The position numbers and the translations under genes were made by a program. A DNA stretch of 57,149 nt, taken from Bacillaceae bacterium OF18-1A (GTDB lineage: Bacteria > Bacillota > Bacilli > Bacillales > Bacillaceae_G). The stretch's first letter is position 1, and each line of letters starts with the position of its first letter. Of this stretch, positions 26,264 to 34,831 are shown one piece after another. The DNA lies in the NCBI GenBank assembly GCA_027694045.1, contig JAQEWB010000014.1, forward strand, positions 1 through 57,149, read 5' to 3'. Under the pieces are notes generated by a model. That model was not told the origin of the DNA, did no database searches, and saw nothing but the letters and a program-made list of their open reading frames with translations.

Positions 26264-27445
26264 ATGATGAGAATTATCTTGTATACAGGTAAAGGCGGCG
26301 TAGGAAAAACTAGCATTTCAGCAGCAACAGCAATTCAAAGTGCGAAGCAAGGATTAAAAACATTAGTAATGAGCACAGATCCTGCTCATAGTTTAGGAGA
26401 TTCATTTGGTATAAAGCTATCTTCTGAGCCATTAGAAGTTCGCAAAAATTTGTGGGCACAAGAAATTAATACGATTTATGAGATGGAAAAAGGATGGGGA
26501 AAATTACAGAAATATATTACACTACTCTTCACTTCCAAAGCAGCCGATGATATTACAACAGAAGAATTAACGATGTTTCCTGGTATGGAAGATTTAATTA
26601 GCTTACTTCGCGTACTCGATTATTATAAACAAAACATATATGATGTTATCATCATTGATTGCGCTCCAACGGGAGAAACATTAGCAATGCTAAGTTTTCC
26701 AGACATGCTCGGCTGGTGGATGGAAAAATTATTTCCTATTAAAAGAAAAGTTTTAAAAGTCGTTCGTCCTGTAGCTCAACCACTCCTTGGTGTCCCTCTT
26801 CCAACCGACGATATTATGGACGAATTAACAAATACACTTGAACAGCTCGGAGAAATGAGAGATATTTTATCAAACCGAGAAGTAACAAGTATCCGCATCG
26901 TTGTAAATCCTGAAAAAATGGTCATTAAAGAAGCTCAGCGCAGCTTTACTTATTTAAATTTATACGATTATAACGTAGATGCCATTATGATTAATCGCGT
27001 CATCCCTAACACCGTCACCGATCCTTATTTTCAAGCATGGAAAGATACGCAAAAGAAATATAAAACATTAATTCAAAATAGTTTTGATCCACTTCCTATT
27101 TACGAAGCTCCAATGTTTGAACAAGAAGTTGTTGGTTTGTCTATGTTAGAACGTGTAGGCGATGCTTTATTTAAAACTGATCATTGTCCTACTGAAGTGA
27201 AATTTAACGGGCGCACACAATATGTAAAAAAGGATGGCGATGAGTATATTTTCGTTCTGTCCATTCCCTTCTCAAACAAAAGTGAACTTTCCTTAAATCA
27301 AAAAGGTGATGAACTTATTATTCGAGCGGGTTCTGTTAAACGGAACATCACGTTACCAAAAACATTAACACACCTTTCTATTCAAGGAGCAAAATTTGAA
27401 GAAGATGTACTAAATATTCGCTTTGGGGGTGTAGTACATGCATGA
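26264..27445 (+). CDS. ArsA/GET3-type ATPase with C-terminal Hsp20-like domain
   Basis: 393-residue P-loop ATPase of the ArsA / Get3 (TRC40) family. Deviant Walker A GKGGVGKTS at residues 9-17, switch I DPAHSLGDSFG, Walker B / switch II IDCAPTGETLAML, and adenine region VVNPEKM. Residues about 315-393 form a beta-rich alpha-crystallin-like (ArsA_HSP20) domain. No ArsB or arsenate reductase gene is nearby and the metal-binding cysteines of true ArsA are not evident, so arsenite export is unlikely; a chaperone-like or unknown role fits better. RBS AAAGGGG. The 3' end overlaps the next ORF by 8 bases. Confidence 0.88.
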   Translation: MMRIILYTGKGGVGKTSISAATAIQSAKQGLKTLVMSTDPAHSLGDSFGIKLSSEPLEVRKNLWAQEINTIYEMEKGWGKLQKYITLLFTSKAADDITTEELTMFPGMEDLISLLRVLDYYKQNIYDVIIIDCAPTGETLAMLSFPDMLGWWMEKLFPIKRKVLKVVRPVAQPLLGVPLPTDDIMDELTNTLEQLGEMRDILSNREVTSIRIVVNPEKMVIKEAQRSFTYLNLYDYNVDAIMINRVIPNTVTDPYFQAWKDTQKKYKTLIQNSFDPLPIYEAPMFEQEVVGLSMLERVGDALFKTDHCPTEVKFNGRTQYVKKDGDEYIFVLSIPFSNKSELSLNQKGDELIIRAGSVKRNITLPKTLTHLSIQGAKFEEDVLNIRFGGVVHA

Positions 27446-27629
27446 GGAATTACTACGAAGGATAATTCGTACAAAAGTAAAAGTCGGGATGCATATATTA
27501 GAAGAGCTACCTAATCCAATCCAGCAATCAGCTAAGCAAATATTAAATATTTTACAAGAGGAACTAGCTGCTTATCCGAAAGAACGAGAGCATCATGAAG
27601 TTAATTTAAAAAATATCATAATTGAATAA
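27438..27629 (+). CDS. Hypothetical 63-residue protein coupled to the ArsA-type gene
   Basis: Unrecognised small helical, charged protein (MHEELLRRIIRTKVKVG..., QSAKQILNILQEELAAYP). Its ATG lies inside the last codons of the ArsA-type gene (8-base overlap), with a GGGGGT ribosome site in that gene, so the two are translationally coupled and the products may act together. A hairpin followed by a short T-rich stretch comes after it (27635-27665). Confidence 0.7.
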   Translation: MHEELLRRIIRTKVKVGMHILEELPNPIQQSAKQILNILQEELAAYPKEREHHEVNLKNIIIE

Positions 27630-27690
27630 CTATCTCTGTATAGAGGGCCTTTTTTAGGCTTTCTATACTTTATTGGAGTGATGTAAGTTG

Positions 27691-28158
27691 ATGAAAAAGC
27701 ATTCCACTACTATACTCTGGATCATTCCCTTATTATTTTTCATTCATAACCTTGAAGAAGCTTTCCAAATGCCACAATATCTTGCTAATCAATTTTCAAT
27801 CTGCCTTATAACTAGCCAACAATTTTTCATTGCCATTTCCGTATTAACAATCTTTGTATTACTTATCGTCTTTCTATATCAACTTAACTTCTTGTCTTCT
27901 ATATGCTGGATTATTTTTATACAAGGGGCCATCTTCTTCAACTCTGTTCAACATATTATTTTGTTTTTCATTTATCGCTCCTATAACCCCGGCGTAATAT
28001 CAGCATTTTTCATTACTCTCTTTTCTATTTTCTTTTTTTTATCAAAAAAACACTTAATTCATCAAAAGCAATTCGTAATTACAATCCTTTTCAGCTTATT
28101 TTCTTATCCCATTATAATTTGGATTACCTTACTGTTCGCTAGCTACTTTCATTCATAA
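27691..28158 (+). CDS. HXXEE domain membrane protein
   Basis: 155-residue integral membrane protein with four or five hydrophobic helices. The family motif is HNLEE at residues 19-23 at the end of helix 1, and a second conserved histidine/asparagine region NSVQHIILF lies in helix 3. Function unknown for the family. ATG 27691 is preferred to a TTG one codon upstream; GGAGTG precedes it. Confidence 0.8.
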   Translation: MKKHSTTILWIIPLLFFIHNLEEAFQMPQYLANQFSICLITSQQFFIAISVLTIFVLLIVFLYQLNFLSSICWIIFIQGAIFFNSVQHIILFFIYRSYNPGVISAFFITLFSIFFFLSKKHLIHQKQFVITILFSLFSYPIIIWITLLFASYFHS

Positions 28159-28160
28159 AA

Positions 28161-28190
28161 AAAGACCAGGAAAGTTCCTGGTCTATCACT
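28161..28190 (-). terminator. Terminator between the HXXEE gene and the met operon
   Basis: AGACCAGGA / TCCTGGTCT stem with a 4-base loop. The T run is on the minus strand, so it mainly ends the met operon; it may also slow plus-strand transcription from the HXXEE gene. Between it and metQ (28205-28322) only a CTAACAG / CTGTTAG hairpin without a T run is seen. Confidence 0.65.
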
Positions 28191-28322
28191 CTACTTAACA
28201 AACATTGGATTCTATGTTATACAAAATTGGAAGGTACAGAATTAGGGTTTGTTTGTTAAGTTTATATGTTGAACGAACTAACAGCGGAGGGGTTCCTTCT
28301 GTTAGTCCATTAAACCCAATGA

Positions 28323-29177
28323 TTATTTTACGATTTTTTCAAGCTCCTCAAGTGAAAGATCTACTGAAATTGAACCATCATTTGTTTCTTTCTTAATTGC
28401 ATCTGTTACTTCTTTTGAATGGTATAATTCAATTACTTTTTTCAGTGTTGGATCATCTTTATCTTTCGTACGAGCTGCAAAAATATTAATATATGGCTTC
28501 GCATTTTCATTCTTTGGATCTTCTAAGAAAATAGGATCCTTCGCTGGATCTAATCCAGCTTGACCAGCAACACCGTTATTAATAACTGATGCCGCTACAT
28601 CTTTTAACACACGAGGTGTTTGCTGTGCGATAACCGGCGTGATTTTTAACTTCTTCGGATTTTCAGCAATGCCGCTTGGATCTCCAAATAAGCCAAAATC
28701 TTTTTTAAGCTTTAATACTCCAGCTGCATCAAGAAGTTTTAATGCACGTGCTTGGTTCGTTGGATCGTTTGGAATTGCAATTTCTGAACCATCTGGAATT
28801 TCATTTGCCTTCTTATATTTTTCAGAGTATAAACCCATTGGCGCAATTTGTGTTGTACCAACAGCTGTAATATCTAACTTATGCTCTTTTTTAAATTGCT
28901 CTAAGAAAGCAATATGCTGAAATGAGTTTAATTCAATATCTCCATCAGCTAAAGCTTTATTTGGAGTTGTATAATCAGAGAACTCCACCAGTTTAATCTT
29001 AATTCCTTCTTTTTCAGCTTTTTTCTTCAAAATTTCCCAAGCGTCTCCATCCGTTCCAGTTACACCGACGCGAACTACTTTTTCTTTCGCTCCTGCACCC
29101 GTGTCTCGACTTGAGCAGCCACTTAATGCTGAGACTCCTACAATCGCTGATAATGCAAATGCTAAAATTTTCTTCAT
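28323..29177 (-). CDS. metQ: Methionine ABC transporter substrate-binding lipoprotein
   Basis: 284-residue NlpA/MetQ-family lipoprotein that captures methionine outside the membrane. The signal peptide ends in LSGC (lipidated Cys21). Family segments VGVTGTDGDAWEILKK, DYTTPNKALADGDIELNSFQ, and NPKKLKITPV are present. Third gene of metN-metI-metQ, 21 bases after metI, behind a SAM riboswitch. RBS GAGAGGAAAAG. Confidence 0.93.
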   Translation of the reverse strand: MKKILAFALSAIVGVSALSGCSSRDTGAGAKEKVVRVGVTGTDGDAWEILKKKAEKEGIKIKLVEFSDYTTPNKALADGDIELNSFQHIAFLEQFKKEHKLDITAVGTTQIAPMGLYSEKYKKANEIPDGSEIAIPNDPTNQARALKLLDAAGVLKLKKDFGLFGDPSGIAENPKKLKITPVIAQQTPRVLKDVAASVINNGVAGQAGLDPAKDPIFLEDPKNENAKPYINIFAARTKDKDDPTLKKVIELYHSKEVTDAIKKETNDGSISVDLSLEELEKIVK

Positions 29178-29198
29178 TTTCTTTTCCTCTCTTCCTTT

Positions 29199-29864
29199 TT
29201 ATGATCTGCGTAATAAGACTTTCGCAAAGTAATTCCCTAAATTTTGAGCTATCTGTACGAGAATAATAAGTAACACGACCGTTACGAACATAACTGACGT
29301 ATCAAAACGTTGATAACCATATGTCATTGCTAAATCACCAAGGCCGCCACCACCGACAAGCCCAGCAACTGCAGAAAATTCAATTAAACCAACTGTCATA
29401 AACGTAACACCTAAAATTAATGGTGCTAACGCTTCTGGTACAAGAATTTCAAAAACAATTCTAATTGGTGAAGCACCCATTGCTTGCGCTGCTTCAATTA
29501 CCCCTTTCGGAACAGAAACAAGATTTGTTTCAACCATTCTAGCAATACCAATTGATGCAACTAATGTCATTGGGAAGATTGCTGCTGCTGTTCCAATTGT
29601 TGTTCCGATAACACTTCTTGTTAGTGGGCTTAACGCTACTAAAAAGATAATGAATGGAACCGGACGAATTGTATTAATTATGATATTAAGAATTGAAAAG
29701 ACCCATTTATTTTCTAAAAAGTTTCCTTTACGTGTTACATATAAAAGTAAACCTAGGGGTATACCAAGAATTGTAGCAAATATAAGGGTTACAATTACCA
29801 TTAAGAGGGTATCCCCCGTCGCATCTAATATGCGAGGCCAAAATATACTCCAATCAACTCGCAT
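29199..29864 (-). CDS. metI: Methionine ABC transporter permease
   Basis: 221-residue MetI (MetP in B. subtilis) permease with five to six membrane helices and the EAA loop with EAAQAMGASPIRIVFEI for contact with MetN. Its ATG overlaps the end of metN by 11 bases, indicating coupling. The partner of metN and metQ in methionine import. Confidence 0.93.
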   Translation of the reverse strand: MRVDWSIFWPRILDATGDTLLMVIVTLIFATILGIPLGLLLYVTRKGNFLENKWVFSILNIIINTIRPVPFIIFLVALSPLTRSVIGTTIGTAAAIFPMTLVASIGIARMVETNLVSVPKGVIEAAQAMGASPIRIVFEILVPEALAPLILGVTFMTVGLIEFSAVAGLVGGGGLGDLAMTYGYQRFDTSVMFVTVVLLIILVQIAQNLGNYFAKVLLRRS

Positions 29865-30873
29865 GAGCTTCTACCTCCTTCAGCTGCACTTGCAGTCTTA
29901 AATGTTGTAATGCTTTTTGGATTTCCTTCTGTTCGCCTTGCAGCTCTACAAGTAGATTTCCAAATAGCACATTTTGAAGCTCAATAATATTTCCGTACAG
30001 TACATTTACATCGACGTTATAATTTTTTGCGATATATGATAGTACCGGCTGTCCTGTCTCCTCACCAGTAAAAGTTAAGCGGTAAATCTGTCCACCATTT
30101 TGAATTTTCGCTAGAACACTTTCTGGTAAATGATCATTAATAACAGAACGTACAAAGTTTTGAGTCGTTTTTGTTTTTGGTTGTGTGAACACGTCAAACA
30201 GTTTTCCTTCTTCAATTACTTTTCCTTTTTCCATTACAGCTACACGGTGACAAATTTCTTTCACAACGTGCATTTCATGTGTAATAAGAAGAATCGTTAA
30301 ATTGTATTCGCGATTTACTTTCTTTAATAAGTTTAAAATTTCTGCCGTTGTTTCTGGATCTAAGGCTGATGTTGCCTCATCACATATAAGAATATCTGGT
30401 GATGTCGCAAGTGCCCTAGCAATGCCCACACGCTGCTTTTGTCCACCTGATAGCTGCTCTGGGTAATAGTTTGCTTTATCTTCTAACCCTACAAACTTCA
30501 GCAGTTCATTTACTCTTTCTTTTATCTCATTCTTTGGTACTTTCGCTAACTTTAATGGATAAGCAATATTTCCAAATACTGTTCTTGAATTAAATAAATT
30601 AAAGCTTTGAAAAATCATCCCGATTCTTTGTCTTAGTTTCCGTAATTCTTTCGTTGATAATGATGTAATATCTTTATCATCTATTGAAATCGTTCCTGCC
30701 GTCGGTCTCTCTAACATATTTACTAAGCGTAATAACGTACTCTTTCCAGCGCCACTAAAACCAATAATGCCAAAAATTTCGCCTTTCTCAACTGATAATG
30801 TTACATCCTCCACCGCATGAACAGATTGCCCAGCTGATTCATACACTTTACTTACATTGTTAAAAGAAATCAT
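29854..30873 (-). CDS. metN: Methionine ABC transporter ATP-binding protein
   Basis: 339-residue ABC ATPase driving methionine uptake. Walker A GFSGAGKST, Q-loop IGMIFQSFNLF, signature LSGGQKQRVGIARAL, Walker B ILICDEATSALD, H-loop LLITHEM, and a C-terminal NIL (ACT-like) domain (about 260-339) that in this family binds methionine for trans-inhibition. An in-frame extension to 30951 is rejected because it runs through the riboswitch terminator; ATG 30873 has AGGAGGGG upstream. Confidence 0.95.
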   Translation of the reverse strand: MISFNNVSKVYESAGQSVHAVEDVTLSVEKGEIFGIIGFSGAGKSTLLRLVNMLERPTAGTISIDDKDITSLSTKELRKLRQRIGMIFQSFNLFNSRTVFGNIAYPLKLAKVPKNEIKERVNELLKFVGLEDKANYYPEQLSGGQKQRVGIARALATSPDILICDEATSALDPETTAEILNLLKKVNREYNLTILLITHEMHVVKEICHRVAVMEKGKVIEEGKLFDVFTQPKTKTTQNFVRSVINDHLPESVLAKIQNGGQIYRLTFTGEETGQPVLSYIAKNYNVDVNVLYGNIIELQNVLFGNLLVELQGEQKEIQKALQHLRLQVQLKEVEAHAS

Positions 30874-30929
30874 TTTTTCCCCTCCTATATGCTGTAAAAA
30901 CTTGAAGTAGAGCTTTCGAGGTAAAATAA

Positions 30930-30979
30930 AAAGTGCCCTCTTTCTTATCAATAATAAAAGATAAGAAGGAGGGCACTTA
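30930..30979 (-). terminator. SAM-riboswitch terminator before metN
   Basis: Stem of 19 positions with one mismatch (AAGTGCCCTCCTTCTTATC with GATAAGAAAGAGGGCACTT) and a T-rich tail on the minus strand, placed between the SAM aptamer and the metN start. Confidence 0.92.
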
Positions 30980-30997
30980 TATGTACTCGCTCACATC

Positions 30998-31103
30998 TTC
31001 TCATCTTCCAAGCCAATCTTAGGCTTGCTGGAGTTAGCACGGTATTAAAAAATCCGTTGCTGAGGTATCGTAGGGCCAGTCCCTCCACCTCTCTGGATAA
31101 GAA
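30998..31103 (-). promoter_or_regulatory. SAM-I riboswitch (S-box) of the metNIQ operon
   Basis: On the minus strand P1 TTCTTATC / GATGAGAA closes a four-way junction that begins with the classic CAGAGAGGTGGAGGGACTGGC (GA-rich kink-turn strand) and includes GATACCTCAGCAAC and CTAACTCC. High S-adenosylmethionine should favour the terminator at 30930-30979 and shut off methionine import. Confidence 0.95.
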
Positions 31104-31136
31104 TGTATCGATTTAATTGTCGTTTAATTAATTCTC

Positions 31137-31165
31137 ATTATAGAACTCAGAATAATAAGAGTCAA
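31137..31165 (-). promoter_or_regulatory. Sigma-A promoter of metNIQ
   Basis: Minus strand TTGACT (31160-31165), 17-base spacer, TATAAT (31137-31142); transcription would start near 31130, just upstream of the S-box. The rest of the gap up to 31345 shows no other feature. Confidence 0.88.
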
Positions 31166-31345
31166 TACATTTTTTAGAAAAATATTAATTATTTCTTTAT
31201 TTAAATTTTCAGATGAAAATTTATAAGAGAATAGTAACTTTTAAGGTTATGTAAAATCGTTCTTTCACATATTTTTTTAAAAGGAAAATCCTCTCTACGA
31301 ATTGAATAAATTTATTGGAATATGAAATCGGAGGAAGATAAATAT

Positions 31346-31891
31346 ATGAAAACAGCTCTTTTACTCATTGATATTCAGAATGATTATTTTCCAAATGGAA
31401 AGATGGAATTAAGGAATCCAATAGAAGCTAGTGAATATGCTAGCCAGTTGCTACAACAATTTAGAATGAAAGAAGAACCTATTTTTCATATCCAGCATGT
31501 AGCTATAAAAGACGATGCTACTTTTTTCCTACCAAATACAGAAGGTGTCCATATTCACGAAAGTGTCTGTCCGCTTAGAGAGGAAACAGTTATACTCAAA
31601 CATTATCCAAATAGCTTCCGAGAAACGAAGCTTCTAGAACACTTACAACGTTTAAACATTGAGCACGTCGTCATATGCGGGATGATGACTCATATGTGTA
31701 TTGATGCCACTGTAAGAGCTGCTTTTGACTTTGGCTTTCAATGTACTGTTATACACGATGCTTGCGCTACAAAAGACCTTTCTTTTAAAAACGTTACTAT
31801 ACCAGCTGTTTATATTCACAATACAATTTTAGCAAGTTTAAATGGAGTATATGCTACTGTAATAGACACAAAAGAATTTTTAACTACATAA
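31346..31891 (+). CDS. Isochorismatase-like cysteine hydrolase
   Basis: 181-residue cytosolic hydrolase of the isochorismatase / nicotinamidase superfamily. Catalytic triad candidates: Asp in LLIDIQNDYF, Lys in VILKHYPNSF, Cys in GMMTHMCIDATVRAA, the usual arrangement. Substrate unknown; the length fits the unspecific cysteine hydrolase group. ATG 31346 is chosen over 31322 because CGGAGGAAG lies 8 bases before it. The TAA stop overlaps the first bases of a bcr1-like repeat. Confidence 0.87.
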   Translation: MKTALLLIDIQNDYFPNGKMELRNPIEASEYASQLLQQFRMKEEPIFHIQHVAIKDDATFFLPNTEGVHIHESVCPLREETVILKHYPNSFRETKLLEHLQRLNIEHVVICGMMTHMCIDATVRAAFDFGFQCTVIHDACATKDLSFKNVTIPAVYIHNTILASLNGVYATVIDTKEFLTT

Positions 31892-31996
31892 AGTGAAATT
31901 TAATCAGTCGGGGGATTTTTCCTCCTCAACCTAACTTCTTTGCTTTCGATGAATTTTGAGGTAAGGGTCTTACTGCCCGGCAAATAGCGAGATAAA
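31888..31996 (+). repeat. bcr1-like dispersed repeat
   Basis: Begins ATAAAGTGAAATTTAATCAG at the stop codon of the cysteine hydrolase and ends CTTACTGCCCGGCAAATAGCGAGATAAA. It has the internal hairpin with CCTCAACCT / AGGTAAGGG-type arms. Flanked by ATAAA on both sides. Confidence 0.8.
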
Positions 31997-31999
31997 AAA

Positions 32000-32034
32000 A
32001 CACTCCTTTCAGTGAGCAATACCGAAAGGAGTGT
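32000..32034. terminator. Hairpin terminator candidate
   Basis: AACACTCCTTTC / GAAAGGAGTGTT arms directly after the bcr1-like copy. The A run on its 5' side gives a T run on the minus strand. The remainder of this gene-free stretch (32035-32220) is AT-rich and holds only a short TTTATCCCGCTATT at 32154-32167. Confidence 0.5.
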
Positions 32035-32223
32035 TCTCTTGTCGAACCATAGATTTTCTTTCAAATTGAATTATACAGGAAATTCTTAAAATGAATACTA
32101 AAAAATGTGACTACTAACTCAATTTTTCTCATCACTTTATTTCTATTTACACATTTATCCCGCTATTAATAAGGTTTAGCACGCCCCTCAAACAGTAGTA
32201 ATATATGGAAATACAATTTCAAA

Positions 32224-32254
32224 AGGAGATCTTCACATAACGTGAAGATCTCCT
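32224..32254 (-). terminator. Terminator of rocA
   Basis: Perfect 13-bp stem AGGAGATCTTCAC / GTGAAGATCTCCT with a 5-base loop and TTTT on the minus strand, 10 bases after the rocA stop. Confidence 0.85.
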
Positions 32255-32264
32255 CTACTATTTC

Positions 32265-33812
32265 TTATAAAGTTTCAGAAGTAGTTTTTGCTTGCATATG
32301 AAGTGCTAAGTAATCAGGGCCACCAGCTTTAGAGTCTGTACCAGACATGTTAAAGCCACCGAATGGTTGGTAACCTACGATTGCACCAGTACATCCACGG
32401 TTGAAGTATAAGTTACCTACGTGGAAGTCTTCTCGTGCTTTTTCAATATGGTCACGGTTGTTAGAAACAACTGCTCCTGTTAAACCGTATTCTGTATTGT
32501 TTGCAATTGCAAGTGCATGATCGAAGTCTTTTGCTTTACAGAATGCTACTACTGGTCCGAAGATTTCTTCTTTCATTAAGCGAGCATCTTCTGCAACGTC
32601 AGCAACGATTGTTGGTTGGATGAACCAGCCTTTAGAATCGTCTCCTTCGCCACCTGCTAAGATTCTACCTTCTTCTTTACCAATTGCAACATAGCTCATT
32701 ACTTTATCGAAAGCAGCTTGGTCATTAACAGGACCCATGTTTGTACCTAATACAGCTGGGTTAGCAACTGTTAATTCTTTTGTTAATTCAACTGCACGAT
32801 TTAATACGTGATCGTATACATCTTGGTGGATTACTGCACGAGAACATGCAGAACATTTTTGTCCTGAGAATCCGAATGCTGATGCAACGATAGATTTAGC
32901 TGCTAATTCAAGATCTGCTTCTTTATCAACAACGATTGTATCTTTACCACCCATTTCAGCGATAACACGTTTTAACCAGATTTGTCCTGGGTTTACTTTT
33001 GCTGCACGCTCATAAATACGGATACCTACATCGCGAGATCCAGTGAAGCTAACGAAACGTGTACGAGGATGATCTACTAAGTAGTCACCAACTTCAGAAC
33101 CGTTACCTGGAACGAAGTTTACTACGCCAGCTGGTAAGCCAGCTTCTTCTAATACTTCCATAAATTTCGCTGCTACTACAGGAGTTGTACTAGCTGGTTT
33201 TAGTAATACTGTGTTACCAGAAACTAAAGCAGCTGTTGTCATACCTGCCATAATTGCGAATGGGAAGTTCCAAGGAGAAATGATAACACCTACTCCTAAT
33301 GGAATGTAAGAGAAACGATTATATTCAATTGGACGGCTTTCTACTGGAATACCGTCTTTTAATTTCAACATTTGACGACCATAATATTCCATAAAGTCGA
33401 TTGCTTCTGCTGTATCAGCATCTGCCTCATTCCATGGTTTACCTGCTTCTTTTACAAGGATAGCAGAGAACTCATGTTTTCTACGACGAACAATTGCTGC
33501 AGCGCGGAATAAAATGTCTGCACGCATTTCTGGCTTTGATTTTCTCCAAGTTTGGAATGTTGCATCCGCTACTTGCATTGCTTTTTCAGCTAACTCACGG
33601 CTTGCTTTTGAAACACGACCAACAAGTTCCTCTTTATTTGCAGGGTTTACAGAAACAATTTTATCTTCTGTAGTGATTTTTTCTCCCCCGATAATTAATG
33701 GATAGTCTTGTCCAAGATAAGATTCTACTTTCTTTAACCCTTCTTCAAACGCTAATTTGTTAGCCTCCACTGAAAAATCTGTAAATGGCTCATGTTTGTA
33801 TGCTACTACCAT
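32265..33812 (-). CDS. rocA: 1-pyrroline-5-carboxylate dehydrogenase
   Basis: 515-residue NAD-dependent aldehyde dehydrogenase that oxidises 1-pyrroline-5-carboxylate / glutamate semialdehyde to glutamate in proline and arginine use. Motifs: [28 protein letters not shown], catalytic Glu in [10 protein letters not shown] and catalytic Cys in [22 protein letters not shown], and a C-terminus typical of the RocA branch ([14 protein letters not shown]). Length matches the family. No putB/rocD neighbour; it is a single gene with its own terminator. Confidence 0.93.
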   Translation of the reverse strand: MVVAYKHEPFTDFSVEANKLAFEEGLKKVESYLGQDYPLIIGGEKITTEDKIVSVNPANKEELVGRVSKASRELAEKAMQVADATFQTWRKSKPEMRADILFRAAAIVRRRKHEFSAILVKEAGKPWNEADADTAEAIDFMEYYGRQMLKLKDGIPVESRPIEYNRFSYIPLGVGVIISPWNFPFAIMAGMTTAALVSGNTVLLKPASTTPVVAAKFMEVLEEAGLPAGVVNFVPGNGSEVGDYLVDHPRTRFVSFTGSRDVGIRIYERAAKVNPGQIWLKRVIAEMGGKDTIVVDKEADLELAAKSIVASAFGFSGQKCSACSRAVIHQDVYDHVLNRAVELTKELTVANPAVLGTNMGPVNDQAAFDKVMSYVAIGKEEGRILAGGEGDDSKGWFIQPTIVADVAEDARLMKEEIFGPVVAFCKAKDFDHALAIANNTEYGLTGAVVSNNRDHIEKAREDFHVGNLYFNRGCTGAIVGYQPFGGFNMSGTDSKAGGPDYLALHMQAKTTSETL

Positions 33813-33942
33813 TCTTTTTAGCCTCCCCTTAGAAAAACGTTTACATTTTACAACATTATTCTACACGATAATTTAGATTTATTCAAATATTCCTAGACTT
33901 ATATTTTAAAAATTAATTAATTTTTAAAATATAATAAAAAAA

Positions 33943-33968
33943 GAGATTCATACATACGTATGAATCTA
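33943..33968 (-). terminator. Terminator of the TSUP permease gene
   Basis: AGATTCATAC / GTATGAATCT stem with a 4-base loop and a seven-T tail on the minus strand; its 5' arm overlaps the TAG stop. Confidence 0.85.
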
Positions 33969-34736
33969 CAAAATATGAGTGTATTCTAAAACATTTTTTC
34001 CAATCAATAATATAGTAACTAGTAAAAATAAAGTTCTTACATATCCAACACCTTTTTGAACCGCAAACTTCGATCCAAAATAAGCACCTAAAATCATTGA
34101 TAATCCCATAATAATACCGTATTCAAAATGAATTACATCTAAAAATAAAAAAGTAATTAAAGATACAATGTTACTAACAAAATTCAAAAGTTTTCCAGAT
34201 GCTGCCGCTTGAATAAAATCCAAACCAATTAATAAAAATGCAAAAATTAAAAAGGATCCTGTCCCTGGCCCAAAAAAACCATCGTAAAACCCTATCATTA
34301 AAATAACAAAGAAAAATATTAATGTTTTCCTTTTCGTCATTTTCTTATAAGTAGATACACTTCCCCAATCCTTTTTTGCAATAATATAAATAGCAATAAA
34401 TACCAGCATTACAAGCACTAACGGACGTAAAATATCCGGTGGGATAAATTTTACTACTAAAGCACCTGTGACCGCCCCAACAATAGTTAACGGGATTAAC
34501 TTTCCTACAATTTTAAAATTAACTTTTCCTGATCGGATAAAATAAACTGTACTCGTAAAAGTCCCCATCGTTGCAGCTAATTTATTTGTTGCAATTGCCG
34601 AAGCTGGTGATAACCCAACAAACATAAGTGCAGGAAGCGAAATTAATCCCCCACCTCCAACAACCGAATCAATAAAAGCTGCTAAAAATCCAAATCCAAT
34701 TAATAAAATAATGACCTGAAGACTCAGTTCTTCCAT
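33966..34736 (-). CDS. TSUP (TauE/SafE) family sulfite/sulfonate-type permease
   Basis: 256-residue inner-membrane protein with about eight hydrophobic helices. The family hallmark GGGGLISLPALMF with the SVVGGGG motif is near residues 25-40 and a second GPGTGSFLIF repeat lies in the C-terminal half, typical of the duplicated TauE/SafE fold. The family moves sulfur-containing anions or organic acids; substrate not determinable. Start at 34736 with AAGGGG upstream. Single gene. Confidence 0.88.
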   Translation of the reverse strand: MEELSLQVIILLIGFGFLAAFIDSVVGGGGLISLPALMFVGLSPASAIATNKLAATMGTFTSTVYFIRSGKVNFKIVGKLIPLTIVGAVTGALVVKFIPPDILRPLVLVMLVFIAIYIIAKKDWGSVSTYKKMTKRKTLIFFFVILMIGFYDGFFGPGTGSFLIFAFLLIGLDFIQAAASGKLLNFVSNIVSLITFLFLDVIHFEYGIIMGLSMILGAYFGSKFAVQKGVGYVRTLFLLVTILLIGKNVLEYTHIL

Positions 34737-34796
34737 GACATTTACCCCTTATCCCCTTATTTTCAACATTTTAAATTATAACAAAATTCCTCAAGA

Positions 34797-34826
34797 AAAA
34801 AAGCTGTTCCTTTATGGAACAACTTT
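34797..34826 (-). terminator. Terminator of the pcrB-pcrA-ligA-camS operon
   Basis: Stem with TGTTCC / GGAACA core extended by AAAG / CTTT and a T run on the minus strand, just after the camS stop. Confidence 0.75.
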
Positions 34827-34831
34827 CATCT

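Noticed and set aside
26264..27445. Arsenite-exporting ArsA
   Set aside because: No arsB, arsR or arsC genes nearby and no clear metal-binding cysteine set; the Hsp20-like tail points to a different role.
28205..28322. Small RNA or riboswitch downstream of metQ
   Set aside because: Only a short CTAACAG / CTGTTAG hairpin without a T run or conserved motif was seen.
30874..30951. Extended N-terminus of metN
   Set aside because: It reads through the SAM-riboswitch terminator stem, while ATG 30873 has AGGAGGGG upstream.
32154..32167. Eighth bcr1-like copy (TTTATCCCGCTATT)
   Set aside because: Only 14 bases match the reversed family end; the rest of the element is not recognisable.
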